A program made the translations under genes and the position numbers. A DNA stretch of 64,000 nt. It comes from Halomonas sp. (lineage in GTDB: Bacteria > Pseudomonadota > Gammaproteobacteria > Pseudomonadales > Halomonadaceae). The DNA lies in assembly GCF_011050415.1 (NCBI RefSeq), contig NZ_DRFS01000013.1:62001-126000 (forward strand). The letters run 5' to 3'. How positions within the stretch are numbered: position 1 is the first letter of the stretch; each line of letters opens with the position of its first letter. Under the pieces are notes generated by a model. It saw only the letters and a list, made by a program, of their open reading frames with translations. It did no database searches and was not told the origin of the DNA. Positions 37,837 through 47,190 of the stretch are shown one piece after another.

Positions 37837-38718
37837 ATGCCTATTTTAAAGGGGCTGGTCAGCGCACTGCTGCTGGTGCTCAATACGCTATTCTGGGGCG
37901 TACCTCTTATTTTTTTAACCCTGCTTAAAGTGGTTGTTCCTGGACAGCGCCTGAAACAGAAGGTATTACAGGGCTTAAATGCCGTCGCCCTTAATTGGAT
38001 TGGTTTTAATCTGTGGTGGATGCGGCACTGGCTTAAGCCTGACGTCACTATCAGCGTACCCAAGAATTTGAGCCCTCAGCAGGGCTGGTTGGTCATATCC
38101 AATCACCGAAGCTGGACCGATATTTTTATGCTTTTCATGGCGTTGCATCGGCGCATTCCAATGCCACGCTTCTTCCTTAAACGTCAATTAATTTGGATTC
38201 CCATCGTTGGCCTGGCGTTTTGGGCACTTGAGTTTCCTTTCATGCGCCGCTTCAGTCGGGAGCAGATAGCGAAAAACCCTAAATTAGCCACCATTGACCG
38301 TGAATCCACCGAACGCATGTGCCGACAAGCTCGCAACAATCCCATTGCGATTTTTAACTTTGTAGAAGGCACTCGCTTTAGCGTCCTAAAGCGTGACGCC
38401 CAGCAAAGCCCATACCGCCACTTATTACGCCCTAAGGCGGGCGGTGTGGCGCAAGTGCTTAGCCTACTAGGAAGCCAGTTAAATGGCATACTGGATGTCA
38501 CGATAAGCTATACCAATCCCTCCCCCACCTTTTGGGGATTTTTGTGCGGCAATGAAGCCCCCATTACGCTGCACGCACGGCAACTGGATATTCCTCAGTG
38601 GATGTACGCACCGGACAACCACGATGAAAAGCAGCATAAGGAACGTTTCCACACATGGATCAATTCACTCTGGCTGGAAAAAGATGGTTTGTTGGACGGC
38701 CAAACCGATCACGATTAA
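37837..38718 (+). CDS. PlsC-family acyltransferase (YihG-like)
   Basis: 293-residue membrane acyltransferase. An N-terminal membrane helix precedes the catalytic NHRSWTD (HX4D) near residue 90, followed by RFFLKRQLIWIP and NFVEGTRF (substrate-binding EGTR). The family is that of lysophospholipid or 1-acylglycerol-3-phosphate acyltransferases; YihG affects phospholipid acyl composition in E. coli. The start has AAGGA about 6 nt upstream. Its last 64 bases overlap the start of the LysM/LytM gene. Confidence 0.9.
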   Translation: MPILKGLVSALLLVLNTLFWGVPLIFLTLLKVVVPGQRLKQKVLQGLNAVALNWIGFNLWWMRHWLKPDVTISVPKNLSPQQGWLVISNHRSWTDIFMLFMALHRRIPMPRFFLKRQLIWIPIVGLAFWALEFPFMRRFSREQIAKNPKLATIDRESTERMCRQARNNPIAIFNFVEGTRFSVLKRDAQQSPYRHLLRPKAGGVAQVLSLLGSQLNGILDVTISYTNPSPTFWGFLCGNEAPITLHARQLDIPQWMYAPDNHDEKQHKERFHTWINSLWLEKDGLLDGQTDHD

Positions 38719-39611
38719 TAGCGCTGCTGAGTAGCTGTTTATTAGCTGGGGTATTGGCTGGCTGTGCCAGTGACCCACAGTCATCATCTCAGCGTGCGGC
38801 AGCGCCCAGCGGCGGCCAGATCAGCGGCGACTGGGTTCAAGTGCAGCGGGGGGATACTCTCGGCCAGATGGCAGCGCGAGCTAACGTGCCGTTAGAGCGC
38901 TTACAGCGCTTTAATCCTAGCGTTGATGCACGACGCCTGGAGGTAGGACAACGCCTATTACTTCCTACCCAGCAAGAGCGAGCCCCCTCTGGTGGGCCAT
39001 ATCGTTATCAAATACGCCCTGGTGATACTTTCTCAGGTATCGCTCGCCATTTCGGCACCACCAGTGGTCGCATCCAGAGTGCTAACCCAGGTACGACGCC
39101 CACAAGCCTGCGGGTAGGCCAAGTGATTAGCGTGCCTCTTAGCGGCAGTGCCGCAGCAAGCTCTGCCGGCAGCAGTAGCGCCTCTAGTGCTAGCGCCAGC
39201 CCATCCGCCGCTGCACCAAGCCAACCACTGCCGGCCTCTGCACGCCGCTGGCCCTGGCCGCTGGAAGATTACCGTGTAGTGCGCCGTTTCGGCGCGGACA
39301 GTCGTGGCACTCTGCAGCCCATGCTACTCGCCACCCAGGCGGGTGCCCGAGCGCAGTCGGTCGCCCCAGGTGAAGTGCGCTTTGCCGATGGCATGCGTCA
39401 GCTAGGCGAAGTGGTGATTATCCATCATGCCGATAATCTACAATCCGTGTATGCCCTTTGTGAGCGCATATTGGTCACTGTCGGCCAGCAGGTCAGCACT
39501 GGCGATGCACTATGTGAGGTGGGTCAAAGTGATTCAACCCAGCGCTATGATCTGCTGTTTGATCTGCGCCAGGGCGGTAAACCTATCGACCCCAGGCAGG
39601 TACTGCGCTAA
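38655..39611 (+). CDS. LysM and degenerate LytM/M23 lipoprotein (NlpD/EnvC-like)
   Basis: 318-residue predicted lipoprotein with a basic N-terminus and a lipobox LAGC near residue 38. Two LysM repeats follow (WVQVQRGDTLGQMAARANV and YQIRPGDTFSGIARHFGTT), then a Ser/Ala-rich linker and an M23-type LytM domain at the C-terminus. The metal ligands of active M23 enzymes are missing: YAHL is YALC and HLHF is DLLF. It should therefore act as an amidase activator like NlpD rather than as a peptidase. The start ATG lies inside the preceding acyltransferase gene, a 64-base overlap. Confidence 0.87.
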   Translation: MDQFTLAGKRWFVGRPNRSRLIALLSSCLLAGVLAGCASDPQSSSQRAAAPSGGQISGDWVQVQRGDTLGQMAARANVPLERLQRFNPSVDARRLEVGQRLLLPTQQERAPSGGPYRYQIRPGDTFSGIARHFGTTSGRIQSANPGTTPTSLRVGQVISVPLSGSAAASSAGSSSASSASASPSAAAPSQPLPASARRWPWPLEDYRVVRRFGADSRGTLQPMLLATQAGARAQSVAPGEVRFADGMRQLGEVVIIHHADNLQSVYALCERILVTVGQQVSTGDALCEVGQSDSTQRYDLLFDLRQGGKPIDPRQVLR

Positions 39612-39627
39612 AGCACTTCCCCAAACC

Positions 39628-39657
39628 CAACGGCCCCTGCTTAGACAGGGGCCGTTG
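39628..39657. terminator. Hairpin terminator between the LysM gene and gcvT
   Basis: Perfect 12-bp stem CAACGGCCCCTG/CAGGGGCCGTTG with a 6-nt loop between convergent genes. T-tracts are poor, but the stem is strong. Confidence 0.7.
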
Positions 39658-39683
39658 TATATAGGTAAGCGTCAGTCTAAATA

Positions 39684-40796
39684 TTAACCGCGATAATAAC
39701 CCGGTTTTACAAACGGCGTAGGAGTCACGACCATAGGTAACTGCTTACCGCGAACCACAGCAAATACGGTACTTTGCGGTGCTTCCAGTTCACGCGTCAC
39801 ATAGCCCATTGCTACTGGTTTACCTACACTTGGGCCAAAACCGCCCGACGTAACAACACCGACCTCATTACCCGCTTCATCTACCAGAGTCACACCCTCA
39901 CGCACCGGTGCACGGCCATCGGCTAGCAGCCCAACACGCTTGCGGATGTGATCTTTGGCATCGACCTGATGCAGAATAATATCGGCCCCAGGAAAACCAC
40001 CCGGGCGTTCGCCACCATGACGGCGCGGCTTACCAATCGCCCAGATTAATCCGGCTTCCACCGGGGTAGTCTCCATATCCATATCATGACCATAGAGACA
40101 TAGACCTGCTTCTAGACGTAGTGAATCCCGCGCGCCCAAACCAATCACTTCTACCTCAGGCTCTGCCAACAGCCGCTCGGCAAAGGCTTCACAAGCGTCT
40201 GCCGCAACTGAAATTTCAAAACCATCTTCGCCGGTATAACCGCTGCGACTAACCCATACTTCCTGGCCAGCGATAGTGAAACGGCCATGCTGCATAAACA
40301 CTAACTCGCAGGCTTCCGGGCAAAGCCGTTGCATCACATCACGTGCCTGCGGGCCCTGTAGCGCCAGCAGCCCACGGTCGAGCGGCTCGATCGTATGTGT
40401 GGAAGCTAAATTTAACCGCAAATGCGCCAAGTCCTGATCTTTACACGCCGCATTCACGACCAGGTAAAAATGATCTCCGGCGTTCACCACCATCAGGTCA
40501 TCAATAATGCCGCCTTCGAGGCTGGTGAAAATCCCGTAGCGCTGGGCACCTTTCTCCAGTCCAACCAAATCAGCAGGAATCAGCGTTTCCAGAGCTTCAG
40601 CGACGTTGTCACCGGAAACGGTAATTTGCCCCATGTGCGAAACATCAAACAATCCGCACTTTTGGCGCGTATGTTCATGCTCTTTTTTAACACCCAGCGG
40701 ATACTGCACCGGCATATCATAGCCTGCAAAAGGCACCATTTTGGCGCCCAGTTTGAGGTGTAAAGCGTGCAACGGCGTTTGCTTCATTTCGGTCAT
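39684..40796 (-). CDS. gcvT: GcvT, glycine cleavage aminomethyltransferase (T protein)
   Basis: 370-residue tetrahydrofolate-dependent aminomethyltransferase. MVPFAGYDMPVQYP, FDVSHMGQI, and SRSGYTGEDGFEI are standard GcvT segments, with the catalytic Asp in the LYGHDMDM-type segment. The start ATG has AGGAAAGG upstream. It is downstream of an alanine/glycine symporter on the same strand. Together with gcvH and gcvP, which lie divergently, it makes the glycine cleavage complex; the L protein (lipoamide dehydrogenase) is elsewhere. Confidence 0.96.
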   Translation of the reverse strand: MTEMKQTPLHALHLKLGAKMVPFAGYDMPVQYPLGVKKEHEHTRQKCGLFDVSHMGQITVSGDNVAEALETLIPADLVGLEKGAQRYGIFTSLEGGIIDDLMVVNAGDHFYLVVNAACKDQDLAHLRLNLASTHTIEPLDRGLLALQGPQARDVMQRLCPEACELVFMQHGRFTIAGQEVWVSRSGYTGEDGFEISVAADACEAFAERLLAEPEVEVIGLGARDSLRLEAGLCLYGHDMDMETTPVEAGLIWAIGKPRRHGGERPGGFPGADIILHQVDAKDHIRKRVGLLADGRAPVREGVTLVDEAGNEVGVVTSGGFGPSVGKPVAMGYVTRELEAPQSTVFAVVRGKQLPMVVTPTPFVKPGYYRG

Positions 40797-40918
40797 GGGC
40801 CTTTCCTCACTTAAAATATTCGTTCATAAAAGAGAACGGGAAGCCACTTCACAAGTGCCTTCCCGACTCTGTTGTTATTCGATACTCACATGCAGCGCGC
40901 TGCAAAAAGCGGTATGGA

Positions 40919-42325
40919 TTATTGGTCGTGGTCCAGCTCTTCACCCGGCAGCACGTCTTTGCCGTCGAAATAGTCCTTGGTCAACTTAAAGACTACCGGC
41001 GAAAGCAGTGCCAAGGCAATCAAGTTAGGAATGGCCATCATGGCATTAAAGGTATCGGCCATTAACCAGATAAACCCGAGCTGAGCAATCGCACCCAATG
41101 GAATCGCTAACACGAACAGCACCCGATAGATCATGATCGAGCGCGTTCCAAACAGGAACTGGCAGCACTTCTCACCATAAAATGACCAGCCCAGAATGGT
41201 AGTGAATGCAAAGATAGCCAGCGCCACAGCGACAATTTGATTACCAAAGCCCGGCAGCGCGGCATCAAACGAGAGCGCGGTCAACGATGCTCCCGCCTCA
41301 CCATCTATCCAGACCGTTGAGGTCAAGATAACCAGTGCAGTAATCGTGCACACGATGATGGTATCAATAAAGGTGCCCAGCATAGCGATCAAGCCCTGAC
41401 GTACCGGGTTTTTCGTTTTTGCCGCCGCGTGGGCGATAGGCGCGCTACCAAGCCCCGCCTCATTAGAGAAAATACCCCGTGCTACACCAAAGCGAATCGC
41501 CGCCATCACCGCAGCACCCGCAAAACCACCCGCGGCGGCCATTGGGTTAAAGGCGTAGTAGAAGATCAAACCAAACGCTTCACCGATCTGCCCGGCATTA
41601 ATGATCAACACCAGCAGGCCTGCGACCACATAGGCAATGCCCATAATCGGTACCAGCTTGCCCGCGACTTTCGCAATACGCTTGATACCACCCAGGATGA
41701 CAGCCCCGGCTAATACCATAATGATCACACCCGTGATCCAGTGCGGCACCCCAAAGGTGGCGTCCATTGCATCCGCTACCGAGTTTGACTGTACGGTATT
41801 GCCAATCCCGAAGGCAGCCACGGCACCGAAGAAAGCAAAGACACCGCCTAGCCACAGCCATTTTTTACCCAGGCCATTTTTGATATAAAACATTGGCCCG
41901 CCAACATGGAACCCGGTGCTATCGGTTTCACGATAACGCACGGCCAGTACCGCTTCGGCGAACTTAGTTGCCATGCCGACTAATGCAGTAATCCACATCC
42001 AGAAAACGGCACCTGGCCCACCTAACGCAATGGCCGTTGCAACGCCAGCAATATTACCGGTACCAATGGTCGCGGAGAGTGCGGTCATCAAAGCATCAAA
42101 GGGAGAAATTTCCCCTTCATCGCCCTCTTTTTCCGCCAGCTTGCCCGTTTTAGGTTTTGGTTCACGGCCAGCCCACATTAGCTTGAAACCCATGCCGAGC
42201 TTTCTAATCGGCATCAGTTTCAAGCCAAGCTGCAGGTAAACCCCCACGCCTAGTAATAGCACCAACATGACGGGTCCCCAGACCACGCCGTTGATGACCC
42301 CTAACAGATTAGTTAATGCTTCCAC
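40919..42325 (-). CDS. Sodium:alanine/glycine symporter (AGCS family)
   Basis: 468-residue sodium-coupled transporter with about 10 to 11 membrane helices. GTGNIAGVATAIALGGPGAVFWMW is the AGCS signature region (shown at its family landmark), and FSNEAGLGSAPIAHAAAKT is the second. The start is GTG with GAGGAG 6 nt upstream. It precedes gcvT by 120 bases on the same strand, so glycine or alanine uptake and glycine breakdown are probably co-expressed. Exact preference between alanine and glycine cannot be read. Confidence 0.93.
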   Translation of the reverse strand: MEALTNLLGVINGVVWGPVMLVLLLGVGVYLQLGLKLMPIRKLGMGFKLMWAGREPKPKTGKLAEKEGDEGEISPFDALMTALSATIGTGNIAGVATAIALGGPGAVFWMWITALVGMATKFAEAVLAVRYRETDSTGFHVGGPMFYIKNGLGKKWLWLGGVFAFFGAVAAFGIGNTVQSNSVADAMDATFGVPHWITGVIIMVLAGAVILGGIKRIAKVAGKLVPIMGIAYVVAGLLVLIINAGQIGEAFGLIFYYAFNPMAAAGGFAGAAVMAAIRFGVARGIFSNEAGLGSAPIAHAAAKTKNPVRQGLIAMLGTFIDTIIVCTITALVILTSTVWIDGEAGASLTALSFDAALPGFGNQIVAVALAIFAFTTILGWSFYGEKCCQFLFGTRSIMIYRVLFVLAIPLGAIAQLGFIWLMADTFNAMMAIPNLIALALLSPVVFKLTKDYFDGKDVLPGEELDHDQ

Positions 42326-42587
42326 GCGCTTCTCCTCGCCCAGTTGGTTTGCGACATTTATACATTATTTACGATACGTAGCCTGACGCTGCTTAGGCCT
42401 ATTTTGGCTATCAAACTCCCGACTGTCACGGAGTCATCACGCATGTTTTACACCATATACTCAGCAAGGATCTATGGTGATGTCGCTTGTGCATAGAGGA
42501 TGCCGCTTATTTCATAACCAAATACAAACGAATAACGTATTGCAGTGACAATTCCTAAAGCCCTCAGCAGGAGCGAAGAAGAAATTT

Positions 42588-42603
42588 GTTTCCGATTGGA
42601 AAC
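42588..42603. promoter_or_regulatory. Palindrome in the glycine-locus divergent promoter region
   Basis: GTTTCCGATTGGAAAC is a perfect 6-bp inverted repeat with 4-base spacer, 140 bases before gcvH and 263 bases before the symporter. It is a candidate operator for a glycine-responsive regulator (GcvA or GcsR/TyrR type). The 417-base region otherwise contains an 8-bp hairpin (42642-42677) and no gene. No glycine riboswitch was recognised. Confidence 0.4.
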
Positions 42604-42742
42604 ACGTTAACATGCAGCATTATTCGCTCAGCTACTCCTCTGACTATCGACTAATGACGATGCACTAACCGATAGTCGCCAAGGCGAGCGACAACCGCTA
42701 GTATGCTCGAGTCCAGAAAACTGTTTCATATAGGAAAACATC

Positions 42743-43132
42743 ATGAGCAATCTTCCTGCCAATCTTCGTTACGCTGAAAGCCACGAGTGGGTGCTTGACC
42801 ACCAAGATGGCACCGTTACTGTCGGCATTACTGATCACGCCCAGCAAGCGCTAGGTGATGTGGTGTTTGTTGAACTTCCTGAAGTAGGGGCAGCACTGAC
42901 CAAAGGTCAGGAGTTTGGTGTTATCGAGTCGGTTAAAGCCGCTTCTGATCTCTACTCCCCGGTGGGTGGCGAAGTGATTGAAGTAAACGAAGCCCTTGAA
43001 GACGCCCCAGAAACGGTCAATGAAGCCCCATATGAAGGCGGCTGGATTATGAAAGTACGCTTAGATAGCGATGCCCTTGACGGCCTGCTTGACGCAGACG
43101 CCTATCAAGCCACGCTTAGCGCTGACGACTAA
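42743..43132 (+). CDS. gcvH: GcvH, lipoyl carrier protein
   Basis: 129-residue H protein. The lipoylated Lys65 lies in [11 protein letters not shown], the family signature. It shuttles the aminomethyl group between P, T and L proteins. ATATAGGAAAACATC precedes the start. It is followed 85 bases later by gcvP in the same direction, divergent from the symporter and gcvT. Confidence 0.97.
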   Translation: MSNLPANLRYAESHEWVLDHQDGTVTVGITDHAQQALGDVVFVELPEVGAALTKGQEFGVIESVKAASDLYSPVGGEVIEVNEALEDAPETVNEAPYEGGWIMKVRLDSDALDGLLDADAYQATLSADD

Positions 43133-43217
43133 ATTTTGTATTTAAGCCTGCCCTTAGTGGCAGGCTCTTTGCTTATTGCCCCTGCACGGTTCTCTCTTAA
43201 CGTTCGGAATCTTTCCC

Positions 43218-46112
43218 ATGCCTATTGAAACACGCCGCCTGGCCGAGCTGGCCGACCACGATGCTTTTATCAAACGTCATAATGGGCCAAGTCCCGATGA
43301 CGTCACCACCATGTTAAAAGCGCTCAATATGCAGCACATGGAAGATCTGATTGAGCAGACTGTGCCCAGCGACATTCGTTTAGGGCGCGAGCTGGCGCTT
43401 GATGAACCGCGCAGCGAAGCAGAAGCATTAGAGTATCTGGCACAGCTAGCGCGACAAAATCGTGTGGCTAAAAGCTACATTGGTCAGGGCTACTACGGTA
43501 CTCACATGCCGGCGGTTATTCAGCGCAACGTGCTGGAAAATCCAGGCTGGTACACGGCTTATACCCCCTACCAGCCAGAAATTTCCCAGGGTCGCCTAGA
43601 AGGCTTGCTGAACTTCCAGCAGGTGGTGATGGATTTAACCGGCATGGAGCTTGCCAATGCTTCACTGCTAGACGAAGCCACCGCTGCTGCCGAAGCCATG
43701 GCACTGTGCAAGCGTGGCAATAAGAAAAGTAAATCCAATGCTTTCTTCGTCGCCGACGACGTTTTTCCGCAAACCCTGGATGTGGTTAAAACCCGCGCCG
43801 AGTTCTTTGGCTTTGAGCTGATCACTGGCCCGGCTGAAGAGCTCGCCAATCACGATGTGTTTGGTGCCTTAGTGCAGTACCCCTCGGCAAGCGGCCAGGT
43901 TCGCGACCTTGCTTCGCTGATAAGCGCAGCCGCCGACCGTAACATCATGACCTGTGTGGCCACCGACCTTCTGAGCCTGGTGCTGCTGAAAGAGCCAGGC
44001 AAGTTCGGCGCTGACATTGTAGTAGGCAACTCCCAGCGCTTTGGTGTACCAATGGGCTTTGGCGGCCCCCATGCGGCTTTCTTTGCCACCTCTGACAAGC
44101 TCAAGCGCTCTATCCCTGGTCGTATCATTGGCGTTTCCAAAGATAGTCGCGGCAATACAGCGCTGCGCATGGCCATGCAAACCCGCGAACAGCATATCCG
44201 CCGCGAGAAAGCGACCTCGAACATCTGTACCGCCCAAGCACTGCTGGCCAACATCGCAGGCTTTTACGCCACTTATCACGGTGCTGAAGGGCTACGTAAA
44301 ATTGCCGGCCGCGTTCATCGCTTAGCTACCCTCCTTGCAGAAGGCTTAAAGCAGGCAGGTGTATCGCTCGCCCACGACAGCTGGTTTGATACGCTACGCC
44401 TAACTGGCGTTGATGCAGGCAAGATCCATGGCCGCGCCATGACCCATGATATTAACCTTCACTACTTTGCCAATGGCGATGTTGGTATCAGCCTGGATGA
44501 AACCACCACTGCGCACGATGTGGCGGCGCTGCTTGATGTACTGCTTGGCGATGAGCACGGCCTTTCTGTCGCCGCGTTAGACGAGCAAGTGATCGCTAAC
44601 GGCACCTCTGGTATTCCCGCTGCCTGCCAGCGTGAAAGCGACTTTTTGAGCCACCCGACGTTTAACCGCTACCGCAGCGAAACCGAAATGCTGCGCTACT
44701 TAAAGCGTCTAGAGAACAAAGATCTGTCACTTGCCCATGCGATGATTCCGCTGGGCTCTTGTACAATGAAGCTCAACGCCACCAGCGAAATGATCCCGGT
44801 TTCCTGGCCTTCATTTGCCCACCTGCACCCGTTTGCGCCACGCGATCAGGTAGCTGGCTATCACCAAATGATTGACGAGCTCTCGGCCTTTCTGGTGGAA
44901 GTGACCGGTTATGATCACATTTCCATGCAGCCGAACTCCGGTGCTCAAGGTGAATACGCAGGCTTAGTGGCGATACGCCGCTATCAGGCAGCTCAGGGAG
45001 AAGCCCACCGCGATGTCTGTTTGATTCCAAGCTCTGCCCACGGCACCAACCCCGCCTCAGCAGCGATGGTGCAGATGAAAGTCGTCGTGGTGGAGTGCGA
45101 TCAAAACGGCAATATCGACATGGCTGACTTACGCACCAAAGCTGAGCAGCACCGCGATCAGCTCTCGGCCATTATGTTGACCTACCCGTCTACCCACGGT
45201 GTGTTTGAAACCAGCGTGCGCGAAGCGTGTAAGATCGTTCATGATAACGGAGGCCAAGTCTATATCGATGGCGCCAATATGAACGCCCAGGTGGGCTTAA
45301 CGCGCCCTGGCGATTTTGGTGGCGATGTTTCTCACCTTAATCTGCATAAAACGTTCTGTATTCCTCACGGGGGCGGCGGCCCAGGCATGGGCCCTATCGG
45401 CGTTAAAGCGCACCTGGCGCCTTTTGTCTCTAACCATGTGGTAACGCCGATCAACGGCGTGAACAGTGACAGCGGTGCGGTTTCTGCAGCAGCCTTTGGC
45501 AGCGCCTCCATTCTGCCGATCTCTTGGGCTTATATTAAGATGATGGGCGCGCGGGGGCTGCGTGAAGCGACCGAGCTTGCCATTCTTAATGCCAACTATA
45601 TTGCCAAGCGTTTAGAAGCGTCCTTCCCGATTCTCTATCGCGGCGAGAATGGCAACGTCGCACACGAATGCATCATCGATATTCGTCCGCTCAAAGCAGC
45701 CTCTGGTATTAGCGAAGAGGATATTGCCAAGCGCTTAATGGATTACGGCTTCCACGCACCCACCATGTCGTTCCCGGTACCCGGCACGCTGATGATTGAG
45801 CCGACGGAGTCTGAGTCACTGTATGAAATTGATCGTTTTTGCGATGCCATGGTAGCGATTCGAGAGGAAATTGCTCGCGTGGAGAGTGGTGAGTGGCCGC
45901 TGGATAACAATCCACTGGTCAATGCACCGCACACCCAAGCAGATCTGATGGATAACGACTGGCAGCGGCCTTACGACCGTCAGCTAGCCGCCTTCCCGAC
46001 CGCTGCAGTAAAAGCCTCGAAATACTGGCCGGCGGTTAATCGCGTTGATAACGTGTTTGGTGACCGCCAGTTGATCTGCTCTTGCCCCAGCATTGACGAG
46101 TATCGCGACTAG
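43218..46112 (+). CDS. gcvP: GcvP, glycine dehydrogenase (decarboxylating), P protein
   Basis: 964-residue fused (alpha plus beta) P protein, PLP-dependent. The start [15 protein letters not shown] fits the family; the frame is open 14 codons upstream. The PLP-binding Lys711 is in [18 protein letters not shown], and the adjacent glycine-rich loop is intact. It releases carbon dioxide from glycine and loads the aminomethyl group on GcvH. It ends at a strong terminator. Confidence 0.97.
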   Translation: MPIETRRLAELADHDAFIKRHNGPSPDDVTTMLKALNMQHMEDLIEQTVPSDIRLGRELALDEPRSEAEALEYLAQLARQNRVAKSYIGQGYYGTHMPAVIQRNVLENPGWYTAYTPYQPEISQGRLEGLLNFQQVVMDLTGMELANASLLDEATAAAEAMALCKRGNKKSKSNAFFVADDVFPQTLDVVKTRAEFFGFELITGPAEELANHDVFGALVQYPSASGQVRDLASLISAAADRNIMTCVATDLLSLVLLKEPGKFGADIVVGNSQRFGVPMGFGGPHAAFFATSDKLKRSIPGRIIGVSKDSRGNTALRMAMQTREQHIRREKATSNICTAQALLANIAGFYATYHGAEGLRKIAGRVHRLATLLAEGLKQAGVSLAHDSWFDTLRLTGVDAGKIHGRAMTHDINLHYFANGDVGISLDETTTAHDVAALLDVLLGDEHGLSVAALDEQVIANGTSGIPAACQRESDFLSHPTFNRYRSETEMLRYLKRLENKDLSLAHAMIPLGSCTMKLNATSEMIPVSWPSFAHLHPFAPRDQVAGYHQMIDELSAFLVEVTGYDHISMQPNSGAQGEYAGLVAIRRYQAAQGEAHRDVCLIPSSAHGTNPASAAMVQMKVVVVECDQNGNIDMADLRTKAEQHRDQLSAIMLTYPSTHGVFETSVREACKIVHDNGGQVYIDGANMNAQVGLTRPGDFGGDVSHLNLHKTFCIPHGGGGPGMGPIGVKAHLAPFVSNHVVTPINGVNSDSGAVSAAAFGSASILPISWAYIKMMGARGLREATELAILNANYIAKRLEASFPILYRGENGNVAHECIIDIRPLKAASGISEEDIAKRLMDYGFHAPTMSFPVPGTLMIEPTESESLYEIDRFCDAMVAIREEIARVESGEWPLDNNPLVNAPHTQADLMDNDWQRPYDRQLAAFPTAAVKASKYWPAVNRVDNVFGDRQLICSCPSIDEYRD

Positions 46113-46121
46113 CATCACACT

Positions 46122-46168
46122 AACGCCCCTGATGCCTTATAACGTTGATGGCATCAGGGGCGTTTTTT
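46122..46168 (+). terminator. Strong terminator of the gcvHP operon
   Basis: Perfect 15-bp stem AACGCCCCTGATGCC/GGCATCAGGGGCGTT with a 13-nt loop followed by TTTT. The loop contains the stop codon of the convergent LysR gene, so the terminator is part of that gene's 3' end. Confidence 0.92.
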
Positions 46169-47045
46169 CTTGCACTCGCTGGGCATGAAAACCGTTTAAC
46201 AGCTTCTCGTAACGCTTGGGCAGAACTGAGTCGCGACGGCGAAGCAGATAGAGCACTTCATTGACCGCATTAGACAGGTTCAGCGCTTTTACTTGGCGCT
46301 GCCAGGGGGAGGTTTCCAATACCAGTCTGGAGACTACGGTAAACCCTAACCCGCGGGCGACGGCATCCAACACCATGCTAACTTCGTTGGTGAAGCCTTG
46401 ATGACGGAAATGCGTCATTGAGCGAAACTCATCCGGATAATTGGCGCGCAATAACGCATTGGCGTGGTTGATGCCATCGTAATAGTTAAGAAACCCAATA
46501 CCCATTAAATCGGAGAGAGTACTGCCCGCAAAATCAGCTGGCACGACTAGGCATAATGGCTCTTGATGCCAAATAGAGCAGTCAAGTTCAGCGTGATTCA
46601 TCGCCTCTGTTACAATGCCAATATCATAACGACCTTCGAGAAGATCATTCACAATTTCGTGGTTAAAAGCGAAGCTATAGTTAACCGTTAAATTGGGGTG
46701 CATTTGCTGCTGACCCAAAATATAGGGGTAGAACATCAGCCCCACGCTTCCAGGTGAAGCAATCCGGCAATCACCACTATCTAAAGAGTCATCATCTAAG
46801 CCATGGCGAAACTGCTCATGCTCGGCAAATAGCTTTAATGCATAATCGTAAGCTCGTCGCCCTGTTTCCGTTAGCGTAAAGCTACGCCCCTTTCGCTCTA
46901 ACAACTCTTTATTTAAATAGCTTTCCAACTTACGTACATGCTGGCTTACACCCGGCTGCGTCATTTCCAAGCGGTGAGCAGTGCGAGTAAAACTGCCTGT
47001 TTCCACTAATGTAATAAATGTACGAAAATATTGGGCATTAAACAT
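46137..47045 (-). CDS. LysR-family transcriptional regulator
   Basis: 302-residue LysR regulator starting MFNAQYFRTFITLVETGSF, with HTH segment TRTAHRLEMTQPGVSQHVRKLE at the N-terminus (given in two overlapping parts) and an effector-binding domain. The frame is open 13 codons upstream. It is convergent to gcvP and divergent from ppnN, so ppnN or its own promoter are the nearest possible targets. Effector unknown. Confidence 0.9.
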   Translation of the reverse strand: MFNAQYFRTFITLVETGSFTRTAHRLEMTQPGVSQHVRKLESYLNKELLERKGRSFTLTETGRRAYDYALKLFAEHEQFRHGLDDDSLDSGDCRIASPGSVGLMFYPYILGQQQMHPNLTVNYSFAFNHEIVNDLLEGRYDIGIVTEAMNHAELDCSIWHQEPLCLVVPADFAGSTLSDLMGIGFLNYYDGINHANALLRANYPDEFRSMTHFRHQGFTNEVSMVLDAVARGLGFTVVSRLVLETSPWQRQVKALNLSNAVNEVLYLLRRRDSVLPKRYEKLLNGFHAQRVQEKTPLMPSTL

Positions 47046-47190
47046 AGTAAAGAACCATTGTTTTAGCAGCATCAGGTTAAACACGCCTTATAGTAGCACA
47101 GCGGCTTGGTTGCCCGTTGCGCCGCTGTACCTGCTGCCAGGGCATGGTAGACTGCCATTAGCTAACAAACGACTAGGGACAGCTCCGCTA

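Noticed and set aside
42326..42742. Glycine riboswitch before gcvH or the symporter
   Set aside because: No conserved glycine-aptamer core could be seen on either strand; only a palindrome and a hairpin are present.
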